From Gammaproteobacteria bacterium (lineage in GTDB: Bacteria; Pseudomonadota; Gammaproteobacteria; Steroidobacterales; SZUA-146): a DNA stretch of 14,742 nucleotides. Shown one piece after another: positions 1-9,058 of this stretch. The DNA lies in contig QIGP01000184.1 in NCBI GenBank assembly GCA_003228965.1, forward strand, positions 1 through 14,742, read 5' to 3'. A program made the translations under genes and the position numbers. Below the pieces are notes generated by a model, which searched no databases, was not told the DNA's origin, and saw nothing but the letters and a program-made list of their open reading frames with translations. Every line of letters begins with the position of its first letter. The first letter of the stretch is position 1.

Positions 1-3000
1 AACAGCGTTAACGCTGTTGCTACGACCAGCCCGGATACAATACTACTCGCCACCGGCCCCCATATGAGAGACTTACCGCCAAGCCCTACAGCCAATGAAA
101 ACAAGCCGGCTATGGTTGTCGTTGCAGTCATTAGCACCGGAACTACACGTCGTCGTGCTGCGTAAACAGTGGCGTGCAGTGGGCGCATACCAGATTCGAT
201 TCGCTGATTGGCGGCGTCAATGAGCACAATGGCGGAGTTAACCGCGATGCCCGTCAAGGCAATTACTCCATACAGCGAGAACAAGCTAAGCGGATTACCG
301 GTAATGGACAACCCAAGTACTACGCCCGTAAATGCCATAGGCACGGTGGTTAGAATTAATAGTGGTTGGAAATAACTTCTAAACTGGGTCGCCAATATGA
401 GATACATCAAACCTAAACCGAACATGAACAGCACTAACATACCGTCAAGCGATTCATTGATGTCATCTAGAACGCCTGAATAGTCTGCGTCGGCAGTCAA
501 GAACTGACCTCTGGCTATTTCCCATTTTTCCTTAAGCAGGTCGTTAGCCTGCTGAATATTAATTTGGGTTTCGTCAATATCAGCAGTAACGCTTATCGAC
601 CTGCGAAAGTTGTAATGCCGAATAATGCCGGAACTGCGTTGCACGCTGCTCGTGCTTAGCTCACGTAACGAAGTAGTTCCGCCTGCCGGTAGAGCGATGG
701 GCTCATCCAACACTTCTTCTATCGACGACAGCTGCCTGGGTGCTGCACGAACGCGCAGGTCCATCTTTTCACCTTTGAAGCGCAAAAAGCTGACGATTTC
801 ACCATCGACATGAAGCCGTACAAGTCGACTGACCACCCCGGGTTCAAGTCCTGCACGCCGAATAGCCGTCTCATTCAAATCGAGCGTCAGCTCAAGACGA
901 CCGGGTACGTCGTCGTCATTAATATTGGATGAACCGGGAATCGACGCAACCAGCTCTTTCATTTTATCCGCCGCCAAACGCAGTTCTGCGTAGTCGTCGC
1001 TGCGCACTTTAACGTTGATATCGTTAAGTGTAGGAGGTCCTCCGGAAAGCTCAGTAAACGTCACTCGCCCATCACCCGGGGTGGCCAGAGCGTAGTCACG
1101 CAAGCCGTCCAGTATTTCACTCACAGTGCGACCATCACCACGCGGATTAAGCGATACCTGTATTTGACCGTATTGATCGCCAAACAAAGCTTCCGTCTCA
1201 GTGAATTTAATTCCGGAAAAAGTGGTAATCGCCCGGACCTCATCGGCATCAACTTTTTCTCTGACACGAACCTCAACAGCCCTGGCTTGAGCGAGCGTCT
1301 CGTCAAGCGACGTATCTGGCGGCATATCAACGTTGACGTAAAAAATACGTAGTGGATCGGCCTGGAAAAAATCAAGCGTGACACGCCCGCTCTTGATCGA
1401 AAAGAACGCGAGTGCGATTAAGATAATAGTAGCTAACAGTAACAGTAGCGGACGTCGCATAAAGAAACTAAGCGCCAATGTGTAACGCTTTCGCAGACTT
1501 GCTGTCCAACGCGTGCGCCAGTGTTCTTTATTGTTCGACGAACCAACAGCATTTGAACCGAGGGCGATCACATGAGCCGGTAAAATCCAAAACGCTTCAA
1601 TAAGACTCACCGCAAGACCCGTAGTCACCACGAACGGGATAACGAACATGAACTGACCCACAATGCCTTCGAGCAACATAAGCGGCAGGAACGCTGCCAT
1701 GGTGGTAGCTACGGCGGACAAAACCGGCTTACCCACTTCACTTAGAGCGTCAACAGCGGCATCGATGCCTTTAGCTCCACGCTGCAAACGGTAGTAAATG
1801 GCCTCAACCACCACAACCGCATCGTCAACCAACATGCCGAGCACAATGACTATGCCAAGCAGAACCATCACGTTAAGCGTGTTGCCTGTAACATTTAGAA
1901 TCCACAAAGTGCCGGCGATGGAAAAAGCGATGCCGAGCGTCACCATTAGCGCAATACGAATACCTAAGAAAAGCCAACAAACCATCAGCACCAAAAACAA
2001 ACCGAGCCCAGCGTTACGACCCATAATGTTAAGTGCGCTACGCGTTTGAACGGTCTGATCATCGGCAAGAATAACGCGAATTCCGCGCTCGGCTAACTGC
2101 GCATTTTTCTGTTCAACGTAAACATTAACGCGATCAATCAGATCAAGAGTGTTAACGTATTTTTGCTTAACCAGCGCAAGAGAAACAGCCGGGCTCCCTT
2201 CGAAGGAAACTTTGGTTGTCGCCCTCTTGCGTACTCGCTCAACTTTAGCCACTTGACCCAGCGCAATCTGCCCGCCATCTGGCGTACGCAGCTTATAACT
2301 TGCCAGCTTTTCCGGATCGGGATCAGCCTCATCCACACGCACCAGCCATGCGGCACCTGCAACGTTTAACTCACCGGCCGAAGTGTCACGGTACGCACTG
2401 CGTATGCTGTCGCTCACCTCCACAGGGCTCATGCCGCGGGCGGCAAGCGCAGACAAGTTCAGATTAACTTGTAGCTCTGGCGGGTTTAGGCCTTGCGTAT
2501 TAACACTATCAATGCCTTCGAAACGCTCAAAATCCTGCTTTATGGCAAGAGCGACTTCGCGCAGAGATTCGTCGTCGGCTTGTCCAACCAACACAACAAT
2601 AGCAGTCGGAAAGCCAGATGATGTAGTGAGTTCCAAAATGTACGGATCTTCGGCTTCGTCGGGAAGCTCGGCACGCGCTTTGTTTTGAATATCACGTCGC
2701 AAGTCGGCAAGACGAATAAGAAATTCATTGCGCGTCATTTCATCAAAACGCACGACCATGCTTGAGCTGTTTTGCTGTGAGTTGCTCGACGAAAATCTAA
2801 TGTTTTTAACGCCAGACAACGCATCCTCAAGCGGCGCTGTTACCAGGTCTTCGACGTCCTTGGCGGACGCACCGGGCAACACGGTATTAATAATAACCCA
2901 GTTGAAATTGACGTCGGGATCGTTTTCTCGGGGCATATCCAGAAAAGACAACACGCCGAAAATCAGCACTACGGAAAACAGGATGTTTACCAGCGGATGG

Positions 3001-3023
3001 TGGGTAAGAAGTTTGCGCAACAT
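1..3023 (-). CDS. RND efflux pump inner-membrane permease (3' end beyond window)
   Basis: This is a proton-driven RND exporter subunit of the inner membrane, expected to work with the adaptor encoded just upstream and an outer-membrane channel not seen here. The frame is open without a stop for 1007 codons, from ATG at 3023 to the left edge. Known permeases are about 1020-1050 residues, so only a short C-terminal tail is missing. The N-terminus (MLRKLLTHHPLVNILFSVVL) is the usual first membrane helix, followed by the PGASAKDVEDLVTAPLEDAL porter-domain signature. The TM4 proton-relay pair is present (LVDDAVVVVE, Asp400-Asp401). In TM10 (GIAVNSAIVLID, near residue 929) the position of AcrB Lys940 is Asn, as in a large RND subgroup. 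The last visible residues, with VPVLMTATTTIAG and the following helix, are the normal end of the family. The start lies 2 bp after the adaptor stop, so the two are surely cotranscribed. The substrate cannot be told. Confidence 0.95.
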   Translation of the reverse strand, partial: MLRKLLTHHPLVNILFSVVLIFGVLSFLDMPRENDPDVNFNWVIINTVLPGASAKDVEDLVTAPLEDALSGVKNIRFSSSNSQQNSSSMVVRFDEMTRNEFLIRLADLRRDIQNKARAELPDEAEDPYILELTTSSGFPTAIVVLVGQADDESLREVALAIKQDFERFEGIDSVNTQGLNPPELQVNLNLSALAARGMSPVEVSDSIRSAYRDTSAGELNVAGAAWLVRVDEADPDPEKLASYKLRTPDGGQIALGQVAKVERVRKRATTKVSFEGSPAVSLALVKQKYVNTLDLIDRVNVYVEQKNAQLAERGIRVILADDQTVQTRSALNIMGRNAGLGLFLVLMVCWLFLGIRIALMVTLGIAFSIAGTLWILNVTGNTLNVMVLLGIVIVLGMLVDDAVVVVEAIYYRLQRGAKGIDAAVDALSEVGKPVLSAVATTMAAFLPLMLLEGIVGQFMFVIPFVVTTGLAVSLIEAFWILPAHVIALGSNAVGSSNNKEHWRTRWTASLRKRYTLALSFFMRRPLLLLLATIILIALAFFSIKSGRVTLDFFQADPLRIFYVNVDMPPDTSLDETLAQARAVEVRVREKVDADEVRAITTFSGIKFTETEALFGDQYGQIQVSLNPRGDGRTVSEILDGLRDYALATPGDGRVTFTELSGGPPTLNDINVKVRSDDYAELRLAADKMKELVASIPGSSNINDDDVPGRLELTLDLNETAIRRAGLEPGVVSRLVRLHVDGEIVSFLRFKGEKMDLRVRAAPRQLSSIEEVLDEPIALPAGGTTSLRELSTSSVQRSSGIIRHYNFRRSISVTADIDETQINIQQANDLLKEKWEIARGQFLTADADYSGVLDDINESLDGMLVLFMFGLGLMYLILATQFRSYFQPLLILTTVPMAFTGVVLGLSITGNPLSLFSLYGVIALTGIAVNSAIVLIDAANQRIESGMRPLHATVYAARRRVVPVLMTATTTIAGLFSLAVGLGGKSLIWGPVASSIVSGLVVATALTL

Positions 3024-3025
3024 AG

Positions 3026-4144
3026 CTAGTTGGCGACGATATTAAGTCGCTGACCGTCCTGTATCTTGAATCGACCAAGCGTGACTATGCGAGTATCAAG
3101 CGGTAACCCAGCCGACGCTGGCCGGCCCTCCTGAGCGTTCTCTATGACATGAAAGCGAGCGCGGTCACCTTCGACCACAAACACGCCCAATGCCTTACCT
3201 CTTTGTACCAGCATGTCGGCCGGCAGCAATCCACCGGAATCTTGCCAACTCACTCGACCACTACTTCCTACTGCGGTCGCCGCAAGAGTAAAGCCAAGTC
3301 GCACAAGCTGCGACCCGGTGTCTGTCTGAACAACCGGACTAACGCGTAAAATCTTAAGCGGCCAAAACTTGCCGTTGCGCTCAAAGCGAACACTCTGGCC
3401 GCTTTCAATGTTCTCAATCAAATCTGATGCCACACGCGCTTCAACTTCGGGCGCATCCAGCTGCACCAGCTCAAACATGGGTGCCGCCGGCGTCACGTAA
3501 CTTCCGACTTGCGCCATTCTCGCTACGACCACGGAGTCGAACGGGGCAATGATTTTGGTTTTAGCTACGTCGTTCTCGGCGATCCGAATGGTCACGTTAT
3601 TCGACGCGCGGTTAGCGGTAAGCACAACCACGTCAGTTTCTCTTGCGAGCAAATCGTCCGCCGAAATATATTGGTTGCCTGAAAGCTCCAGAGCCCGTTT
3701 CAAGCGAAGATTGGCCTGGGCAATTTGGGCTTCGGTAGATTCAAGCTGCGCCTTGGTAAGTTGTAGCGCTAGCACGTAGTCACGACTATCGAGCTGCGCA
3801 AGCACCTCACCTTTTTTCAAGCGCTGGCCCACTTCGACTTCGACACTATCTATGTTGGCCGAAACGCGCGCGGCCACAGTCGCCCTGTTAGCGGCTTCCA
3901 CCGTCGCGGGCGCAAATTGTCGCTGGGCTGTAACAATCTGATGGAGAGGCTGCACTCGAACCACCACAACGTCGTCAGCCGCCGCGTCCCGGGCCATCGA
4001 TGGAACGGATACGGTGGAACACGCCAGCAAGGCAGAAGTTGCAATCGAGCGAATAATGGGGGTCCGAACCGGACTATTGCCGCTGTTGGCAAAAAACGGG
4101 TACAAAGGGTGGGGCATGTCGTCGCGATCCTGTGAGCTATGCAT
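3026..4144 (-). CDS. RND periplasmic adaptor (membrane fusion protein), probable lipoprotein
   Basis: HlyD/AcrA-type adaptor that would link the permease to an outer-membrane channel. From ATG at 4144 it is 372 residues, normal for the family. Order: hydrophobic signal with a lipobox-like LLAC (Cys42); first lipoyl half (about 81-125, with VEVEVGQRLKKGEVLAQLDS); a short alpha-helical hairpin (about 126-190, heptad-like KAQLESTEAQIAQANLRLKR); second lipoyl half (about 194-230, KTKIIAPFDSVVV); then beta-barrel and membrane-proximal domains. The frame is open upstream to 4444, but that part overlaps a palindromic repeat and a perfect TATAAT box. ATG 4144 has AGGA eight bases upstream, and ATG 4117 is a second choice. 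Stop and permease start are 2 bp apart. Family assignment is firm; lipidation is inference, because Leu at -2 of the lipobox is not the commonest residue. Confidence 0.9.
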   Translation of the reverse strand: MHSSQDRDDMPHPLYPFFANSGNSPVRTPIIRSIATSALLACSTVSVPSMARDAAADDVVVVRVQPLHQIVTAQRQFAPATVEAANRATVAARVSANIDSVEVEVGQRLKKGEVLAQLDSRDYVLALQLTKAQLESTEAQIAQANLRLKRALELSGNQYISADDLLARETDVVVLTANRASNNVTIRIAENDVAKTKIIAPFDSVVVARMAQVGSYVTPAAPMFELVQLDAPEVEARVASDLIENIESGQSVRFERNGKFWPLKILRVSPVVQTDTGSQLVRLGFTLAATAVGSSGRVSWQDSGGLLPADMLVQRGKALGVFVVEGDRARFHVIENAQEGRPASAGLPLDTRIVTLGRFKIQDGQRLNIVAN

Positions 4145-4196
4145 CAGCCAAGTCCTGAGGCTATTAAGCCCGCTCAGTCCCTGATGCGGTGCGGCA

Positions 4197-4228
4197 ATTA
4201 TACGACGTCCACATGGAGTTTGTGTGAA
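4197..4228 (-). promoter_or_regulatory. Probable sigma-70 promoter of the RND operon
   Basis: On the minus strand a perfect -10 hexamer TATAAT lies at 4202-4197. Upstream are ACACAA (4225-4220, spacing 17, weak) and TTCACA (4228-4223, spacing 20, good hexamer but long spacing). Transcription would start near 4190 and give a leader of about 45 bases before ATG 4144. No operator palindrome was recognised at the site, and no regulator gene is adjacent. Confidence 0.5.
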
Positions 4229-4239
4229 AACCTTCACTT

Positions 4240-4285
4240 CGTCATTGCGCGCCCGAAGGGCGCGGCAATCGCTTAACGTAACGTG
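4240..4285. repeat. Partial copy (one arm) of the dispersed palindromic repeat
   Basis: The stretch from GTCATTGCG to TTAACGTAACG closely matches, by eye, the reverse complement of the right arm of the repeat unit at 10311-10426. It can fold into a hairpin in which GCGCCC pairs with GGGCGC around TTC, extended outward by ATTGC/GCAAT. It lies just upstream of the RND operon promoter and outside any real gene, although an open frame passes through it. The left arm of the unit is missing here. Confidence 0.75.
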
Positions 4286-4672
4286 ACGTAACCGGTTGAA
4301 TTCGCACCCAAAGAGTACTTCCATGCAGGGTCCTTCGGACCAAGCGGGTGCGCTCCCACAGCCTCTAATCCACCGTGTCTTGGTAGTTAATCGATACCGG
4401 AGCCACTTCTCACCCACAGGACGCGCATTCAGGAAATCAGCCAAACGTTAAAAAGATAAAAAGTTGGCAAATAAAGCCAAAAATTGCATGGTTTTTGGGG
4501 CGTGGGTGTGGTGGCCATGGGCCTGCCCTGCTATTATGCGCGCACAGTTTGTAAGGTCGATTTGATTACACCTGATTATTCAACAGGTTAACTACTACTC
4601 GTCGCCCAAATCAGCTCATCCGCTGGCTACCCTGCCGCAGATGGGCTTTTTACGCTGGACGAGACAAAAATT

Positions 4673-4703
4673 TTGACGCCTACAAATTTACGAGCACTAC
4701 ATT
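4673..4703 (+). promoter_or_regulatory. Possible promoter of fusA2
   Basis: TTGACG (4673-4678) and TACATT (4698-4703) are separated by 19 bases, and the start codon is 24 bases beyond. The -35 box is good, but the spacing is long and the -10 box weak, so this is only a candidate. The remaining upstream space (4445-4672) holds no gene that I can support. Confidence 0.3.
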
Positions 4704-4727
4704 TAACTGAATACGCAGAGAACTGTT

Positions 4728-6818
4728 ATGACTGACCTAACGAAGTACCGCAACATCGGAATTTTCGCCCACGTGGACGCAGGTAAAACCACCACGACTG
4801 AGCGCATTTTGAAATTAACTGGCAAGATTCATAAAATTGGTGAAGTGCACGATGGTGCCGCTACCACTGACTTTATGGATCAAGAGCAAGAGCGCTGCAT
4901 TACGATTCAGTCAGCGGCAACGACCTGTGTGTGGGACGACCACCGCCTCAACATCATCGACACCCCGGGACACGTTGACTTCACCATCGAAGTTTATCGT
5001 TCTCTTAAAGTGCTCGACGGCGGCGTAGGCGTGTTTTGCGGATCTGGCGGCGTAGAGCCCCAGTCTGAAACCAACTGGCGCTACGCGAACGACTCAGAAG
5101 TCGCACGTATCATTTTCGTCAACAAACTTGATCGCATGGGCGCCGATTTTTACCGCGTCGTGGATCAGGTGCGCACCGTGTTGGGTGCCAAGCCTCTTGT
5201 CATGGTGCTGCCAATCGGAATCGAAGAGGACTTCATCGGCTGTATCGACTTGCTCACACGCAAAGCGTGGATATGGGACGAATCAGGTGATCCGACCGCT
5301 TACGAAGTGGTCGATATTCCAGCTGAATACGCTGACAAAACCGAAGAATTCCGTGAAATGCTCGTCGAAACCGCTCTTGAGCAAGACGACGACCTGATGG
5401 GAAAATATCTGGAAGGTGAAGAACCTTCTATTGAAGACCTTCAGCTGTGCGTTCGTAAAGGCACCATCGCTCTGGACTTCTTCCCAACGTACTGTGGTTC
5501 GGCGTTTAAGAACAAAGGCGTTCAGCTTGTACTCAACGCGATTGTTGACTACCTGCCTAACCCGATGGAAGTCGAACCTCAGCCAGAAGTTGATCTGGAA
5601 GGTAACGAAACAGGTGGCAAAGCTATTGTGGACGCCAAAGCCCCGCTTCGCGCACTTGCGTTTAAAATCATGGACGACCGTTACGGCGCCTTGACCTTTA
5701 CACGGATCTATTCAGGATCAATTAAAAAAGGCGACACTGTACTGAATACATTCACCGGTAAAACTGAACGTATTGGACGTATTGTTGAAATGCATGCCGA
5801 CTCACGTGAAGAACGCGATTCTGCACAGGCTGGCGACATCATTGCGCTGCTTGGCATGAAAAACACACGTACCGGTCACACCTTGTGCGACCCGGATAAC
5901 CCGGCGACTCTTGAGCCCATGGTGTTCCCGGATCCTGTGATCTCGATTGCGATTAGTCCTAAAGATAAAGCTGGCACCGAGAAAATGGGCGTAGCGTTAA
6001 ACAAAATGGTTCAAGAAGATCCATCGTTCCGCGTAAGTACGGACGAAGAATCTGGCGAAACCATTCTTGCCGGCATGGGTGAGCTTCACCTCGACATTAA
6101 AGTCGACATTCTGAAGCGTACACATGGTGTCGAAGTTGAAGTGGGCAAACCTCAGGTGGCCTACCGTGAAACGATCACGCAAAAAGTTGAAGACTCTTAC
6201 ACCCACAAGAAACAAACGGGTGGTTCAGGTCAGTTCGCTAAAATCGATTACATTGTCGGGCCTGGCGAAGTCAACAGTGGCTATGAGTTCGAATCAAAAG
6301 TCACCGGTGGTAACGTTCCTCGCGAATACTGGTCAGCCATTGAAAAAGCATTTGGCACCAGCATGGTAGAAGGCACGCTTGCAGGCTACCCGCTGCTCGA
6401 CGTGAAAGTTACTCTGCTCGACGGCGCTTTCCACGCCGTTGACTCATCCGCCATGGCGTTTGAGCTGGCAGCGCGTGCGGCTTATCGTCAGACCATTCCT
6501 AAAGCGTCACCTCAGTTGCTTGAGCCCATCATGAAAGTCGACGTATTTACGCCAGACGCTCACGTGGGTGATGTGATCGGCGACCTTAACCGTCGTCGTG
6601 GCATGATCAAAGCTCAGGACACCGGCGTAACCGGCGTTCGCGTTAAAGCACAAGCACCCTTAAGTGAAATGTTTGGCTACATTGGTCACCTGCGTACCAT
6701 GACGTCAGGTCGTGGCCAGTTCTCAATGGAGTTCTCGCACTATGCACCGTGCCCGAACAACGTTGCAGAAGTTGTGATCAAAGAAGCTCACGATCGCAAA
6801 GCCGCCAAATCCAAATAA
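4728..6818 (+). CDS. fusA2: Elongation factor G, second type (EF-G2)
   Basis: Translational GTPase acting on the ribosome, complete at 696 residues. G domain (1 to about 275): P loop AHVDAGKTT (14-22), DTPGH (78-82, catalytic His82), NKLD (132-135) and CGSAFKN as the G5 region. Domain II follows (about 300-395), then III ([16 protein letters not shown]), IV ([25 protein letters not shown]) and V ([20 protein letters not shown]). The [20 protein letters not shown] stretch and [20 protein letters not shown] match the FusA2-type paralogue of gammaproteobacteria rather than the main str-operon EF-G. No rpsL, rpsG or tuf lies nearby, which agrees. The switch I motif reads ERCITI, with Cys57 where other EF-Gs have Gly; this is a single GGC-to-TGC-type change. 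The ribosome binding site (GCAGAG) is weak. EF-G paralogues may divide translocation and recycling; which job this one does is not shown. Confidence 0.95.
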   Translation: MTDLTKYRNIGIFAHVDAGKTTTTERILKLTGKIHKIGEVHDGAATTDFMDQEQERCITIQSAATTCVWDDHRLNIIDTPGHVDFTIEVYRSLKVLDGGVGVFCGSGGVEPQSETNWRYANDSEVARIIFVNKLDRMGADFYRVVDQVRTVLGAKPLVMVLPIGIEEDFIGCIDLLTRKAWIWDESGDPTAYEVVDIPAEYADKTEEFREMLVETALEQDDDLMGKYLEGEEPSIEDLQLCVRKGTIALDFFPTYCGSAFKNKGVQLVLNAIVDYLPNPMEVEPQPEVDLEGNETGGKAIVDAKAPLRALAFKIMDDRYGALTFTRIYSGSIKKGDTVLNTFTGKTERIGRIVEMHADSREERDSAQAGDIIALLGMKNTRTGHTLCDPDNPATLEPMVFPDPVISIAISPKDKAGTEKMGVALNKMVQEDPSFRVSTDEESGETILAGMGELHLDIKVDILKRTHGVEVEVGKPQVAYRETITQKVEDSYTHKKQTGGSGQFAKIDYIVGPGEVNSGYEFESKVTGGNVPREYWSAIEKAFGTSMVEGTLAGYPLLDVKVTLLDGAFHAVDSSAMAFELAARAAYRQTIPKASPQLLEPIMKVDVFTPDAHVGDVIGDLNRRRGMIKAQDTGVTGVRVKAQAPLSEMFGYIGHLRTMTSGRGQFSMEFSHYAPCPNNVAEVVIKEAHDRKAAKSK

Positions 6819-6850
6819 TCATCTCGCAAGCTAAGCAACACGCACGACAA

Positions 6851-6876
6851 AAGGCCCTCTTCGGAGGGCTTTTTTT
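6851..6876 (+). terminator. Intrinsic terminator of fusA2
   Basis: GGCCCTC and GAGGGCT pair around a stable TTCG tetraloop and run directly into seven T residues. A-T pairs extend the stem at its base. It lies about 30 bases after the fusA2 stop, so fusA2 is probably transcribed alone. Confidence 0.92.
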
Positions 6877-6945
6877 ATTGCGCTAAAGCCTGGAGATCAT
6901 TACTGAGCTTCACAAGGCAAGTATGCTTAAAACATTGAGGCCTTG

Positions 6946-6975
6946 TTGCCGTTCTAACAAAAACCGGCGTATGAT
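6946..6975 (+). promoter_or_regulatory. Possible promoter of the MFS gene
   Basis: TTGCCG (6946-6951) and TATGAT (6970-6975) have an 18-base spacing and sit about 80 bases before the start codon, after the fusA2 terminator. Hexamer matches are four and five of six. Two TGATCA sites nearby (6972 and 7020) could be chance. Confidence 0.35.
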
Positions 6976-7057
6976 CAATCTGTCTGAAATTAGACTGGTC
7001 GTATACAGTTATTGGCTGTGTGATCACCCAACAACGCAAAACTAGAGATGGGTCACT

Positions 7058-8386
7058 ATGAATCAAGCCAAACCGGCCGAGACCAGGAACTATCGCACGT
7101 TGGTATTGTGGTTGCTGACCTTGGCGTATGTGTTCAACTTCATTGATCGTCAAATTATGGGTGCTTTGTCACCAAGCATTAAAGCAGATCTTGGTTTTGA
7201 AGACTGGCAGTTAGGTCTTCTTAAGGGATTTGGCTTCGCGCTACTCTACACAACTGTCGGCATACCAATTGCCTGGTTGGCGGACCGCTATAGTCGAATT
7301 AAAATTATCGGCGTTTCGGTTTTTCTTTGGAGTTTCTTCACTGCATTAACTGGCATGACAAATAGCTTTTTAACCATGCTGCTTGCCAGAACCGGTGTTG
7401 GAATTGGCGAAGCGGGTGGCTCTCCTCCCTCGCATTCTATCATTTCAGATTTGTATCCAAAGGAACAACGTGCCAGCGCTCTCGGCGTGTATTCACTTGG
7501 TATTCCAATCGGTATTGCATTCTCCTATATTCTCGCAGGTGTGTTAGTCGAGACTCTCGGTTGGCGAGGAACACTTGTTTCATTGGGTGCCGCTGGTATT
7601 GTCTTGGCTTTGGTCATTGCCCTCGTTGTGCGCGAACCAAAGCGCGGACAAATGGAAGGCGAGAACATTGTATTAGAGCCAGTTAGTGTAGGCGAGTCCA
7701 TCAAAACACTTGCCAAAATACCGAGCTGGTGGGCCATGTGTATGGGCATCGCATGGGTAAGTTTTGGTGGCTACGCCGTGGCTAATTGGGGCGTAGATTA
7801 CATTGTTCGCTTTCTGCCAGAGTATATGCCTGGCGCGGGCAACGGAAAGTTTCGCTGGCTAATGATAATGCTCGGCCTGGTTCACCTTGTCGGCTATGGC
7901 GCCGGCACCTACTTTGGCGCCGTAATCACCGAGAAACTAGCCAAGAAAAATATCAGTGCATATGGCTGGATGCCTGGGGCGGTATTGCTGATTGGTGTTC
8001 CCGCCTTAATCGCCGCGTTCTGGGTAGAGAGCATTTATCTGCACCTGGCTCTGATTACGGTTTACCTGCTCTGTGCAGGTGTATATCTCGGTCCGAGTTT
8101 TGCAGCGGCACAGACGCTCGCTCCAATTAACATGAGAGCAATGTCTACTGCATTGTTCTTTTTAATTTTGAATCTGATCGCGCTCGGTGGCGGACCAACT
8201 TATATTGGGCTTGCAAGTTCCGCTTTGACAGAGCAATACGGTGAAGTTCATGCTCTTCGCTTAGCGATAACGTCACTTATAATTCCCTATGCGATATCAG
8301 TAATAGCATTCTTTTGGGCGGCAAAAACACTGCCAAAAGATTGGGCTGAAGCTGAGGCTCGCAATGAAAAAATGGCAAATGGTTAA
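7058..8386 (+). CDS. MFS transporter, spinster-like
   Basis: Inner-membrane major facilitator of 442 residues with about twelve hydrophobic segments, complete. The first helix ends in FNFIDRQIMGAL (26-36), typical of the spinster/hexuronate-like group. The loop 2-3 motif is ADRYSRIK (75-82). TM4 carries ARTGVGIGEAGGSPPSHSII (110-129), with SDLYPKEQRASALGVYSLG after it, both marks of this subfamily. The central loop is near 192-220. The C-terminal half contains NMRAMSTALFFLILNLIALG (358-377). The start is preceded by GAGATGG. It stands alone between a terminator and an unrelated secreted-protein gene, so context gives no substrate; relatives carry organic acids, sugars or lipids. Confidence 0.9.
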   Translation: MNQAKPAETRNYRTLVLWLLTLAYVFNFIDRQIMGALSPSIKADLGFEDWQLGLLKGFGFALLYTTVGIPIAWLADRYSRIKIIGVSVFLWSFFTALTGMTNSFLTMLLARTGVGIGEAGGSPPSHSIISDLYPKEQRASALGVYSLGIPIGIAFSYILAGVLVETLGWRGTLVSLGAAGIVLALVIALVVREPKRGQMEGENIVLEPVSVGESIKTLAKIPSWWAMCMGIAWVSFGGYAVANWGVDYIVRFLPEYMPGAGNGKFRWLMIMLGLVHLVGYGAGTYFGAVITEKLAKKNISAYGWMPGAVLLIGVPALIAAFWVESIYLHLALITVYLLCAGVYLGPSFAAAQTLAPINMRAMSTALFFLILNLIALGGGPTYIGLASSALTEQYGEVHALRLAITSLIIPYAISVIAFFWAAKTLPKDWAEAEARNEKMANG

Positions 8387-8476
8387 GCGTTTGCTGTCAA
8401 CTTTCGGCTCTTCAACTCATTTGCGTTGCATAACCACCACTGGAATACTCTTTACCTCGTCTTACAGGAATAACTC

Positions 8477-8938
8477 ATGCGCGCACTACTCGCATTTCTC
8501 ACACTGTTTGCGCTGTGCGCCTCGCTGTCCACAGGGGCAGCACAAGCACGTAAATTCCACCTGATGGTCGTGTCTGGAGACTACGACTCTCCTCAGGGCA
8601 CGTCCATGCGCATGTGGTCGGACCAAATCCGCAAACAGTTCGCCGACGCACGAGCCGAAGACCGAAAATGGATTCGTACAGCGCAGGAGAACGGCATGAT
8701 ATATCTCGTTCCGTCTACACAGGAAATGCAGGTGTGGGTAAGCGTTGTACGCGCCAGGGTGTGGCCCCAGGCGGAAGATTTTTTAGGCAAAGAAATCAGC
8801 GTGGTAATTGGTTGTAACAGCCCACCCATGGCACCCATTTTATTTATGAGTTGTCGAAAAGGTTTCCCACAGCTGCGCCAGGTAAGTACCGCATGCGCAA
8901 AAATTACTAACCCAAAGGCCCGACAAAAATTTATTTGA
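8477..8938 (+). CDS. Secreted protein of unknown family, 3' part probably lost
   Basis: I do not recognise a family. ATG at 8477 has AGGA nine bases upstream. Residues 1-24 form a clear Sec signal peptide (MRALLAFLTLFALCASLSTG, cleavage after AAQA). The mature start, RKFHLMVVSGDYDSPQGTSM, and following charged helix-like sequence look like true coding sequence to about residue 110 (GKEISVVIG). Beyond about 8815 the reading frame is antisense to a truncated DMT permease, so residues 113-153 are probably chance translation across a deletion joint. The original protein was likely longer. It could be a broken gene or a short one still exported; the signal peptide and ribosome site are intact. Confidence 0.55.
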   Translation: MRALLAFLTLFALCASLSTGAAQARKFHLMVVSGDYDSPQGTSMRMWSDQIRKQFADARAEDRKWIRTAQENGMIYLVPSTQEMQVWVSVVRARVWPQAEDFLGKEISVVIGCNSPPMAPILFMSCRKGFPQLRQVSTACAKITNPKARQKFI

Positions 8939-9048
8939 AGCGCATCCGCAGATTCAATCAATCGAATACCGATGCCAGCACTGCTTAAAAAGAAGCCCGC
9001 TACAATAGCTTGAATAACTCCGCGCGTGTACTGTGCTGGAGTAGACAT
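8815..9048 (-). pseudogene. DMT/EamA-family permease, N-terminal fragment
   Basis: From ATG at 9048 (TTG at 9051 is in frame) the product begins with TRGVIQAIVAGFFLSSAGIG and IRLIESADALQINFCRAFGL, the first two helices of a ten-helix EamA transporter of about 300 residues. Homology appears to hold to about KMGAMGGLL (residue 76). After that the frame is antisense to the secreted-protein gene at 8477, and no further membrane helix follows. About three quarters of the protein is therefore missing. It starts 10 bp after the stop of the P5C-reductase-like gene, so it was the last gene of that operon. The left border is approximate (within about 15 bases). Confidence 0.65.
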
Positions 9049-9058
9049 CAACGAGACT

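Noticed and set aside
2728..3045. Plus-strand proteins within the RND permease region
   Set aside because: These are shadows; the minus frame is continuous for 1007 codons with clear RND motifs.
4240..4285. Intrinsic terminator before the RND operon
   Set aside because: The hairpin is strong but is not followed by a T run on either strand; it fits the dispersed repeat better.
6875..7153. 92-residue minus-strand protein between fusA2 and the MFS gene
   Set aside because: It overlaps the terminator's T run and the MFS start and has no recognisable features.
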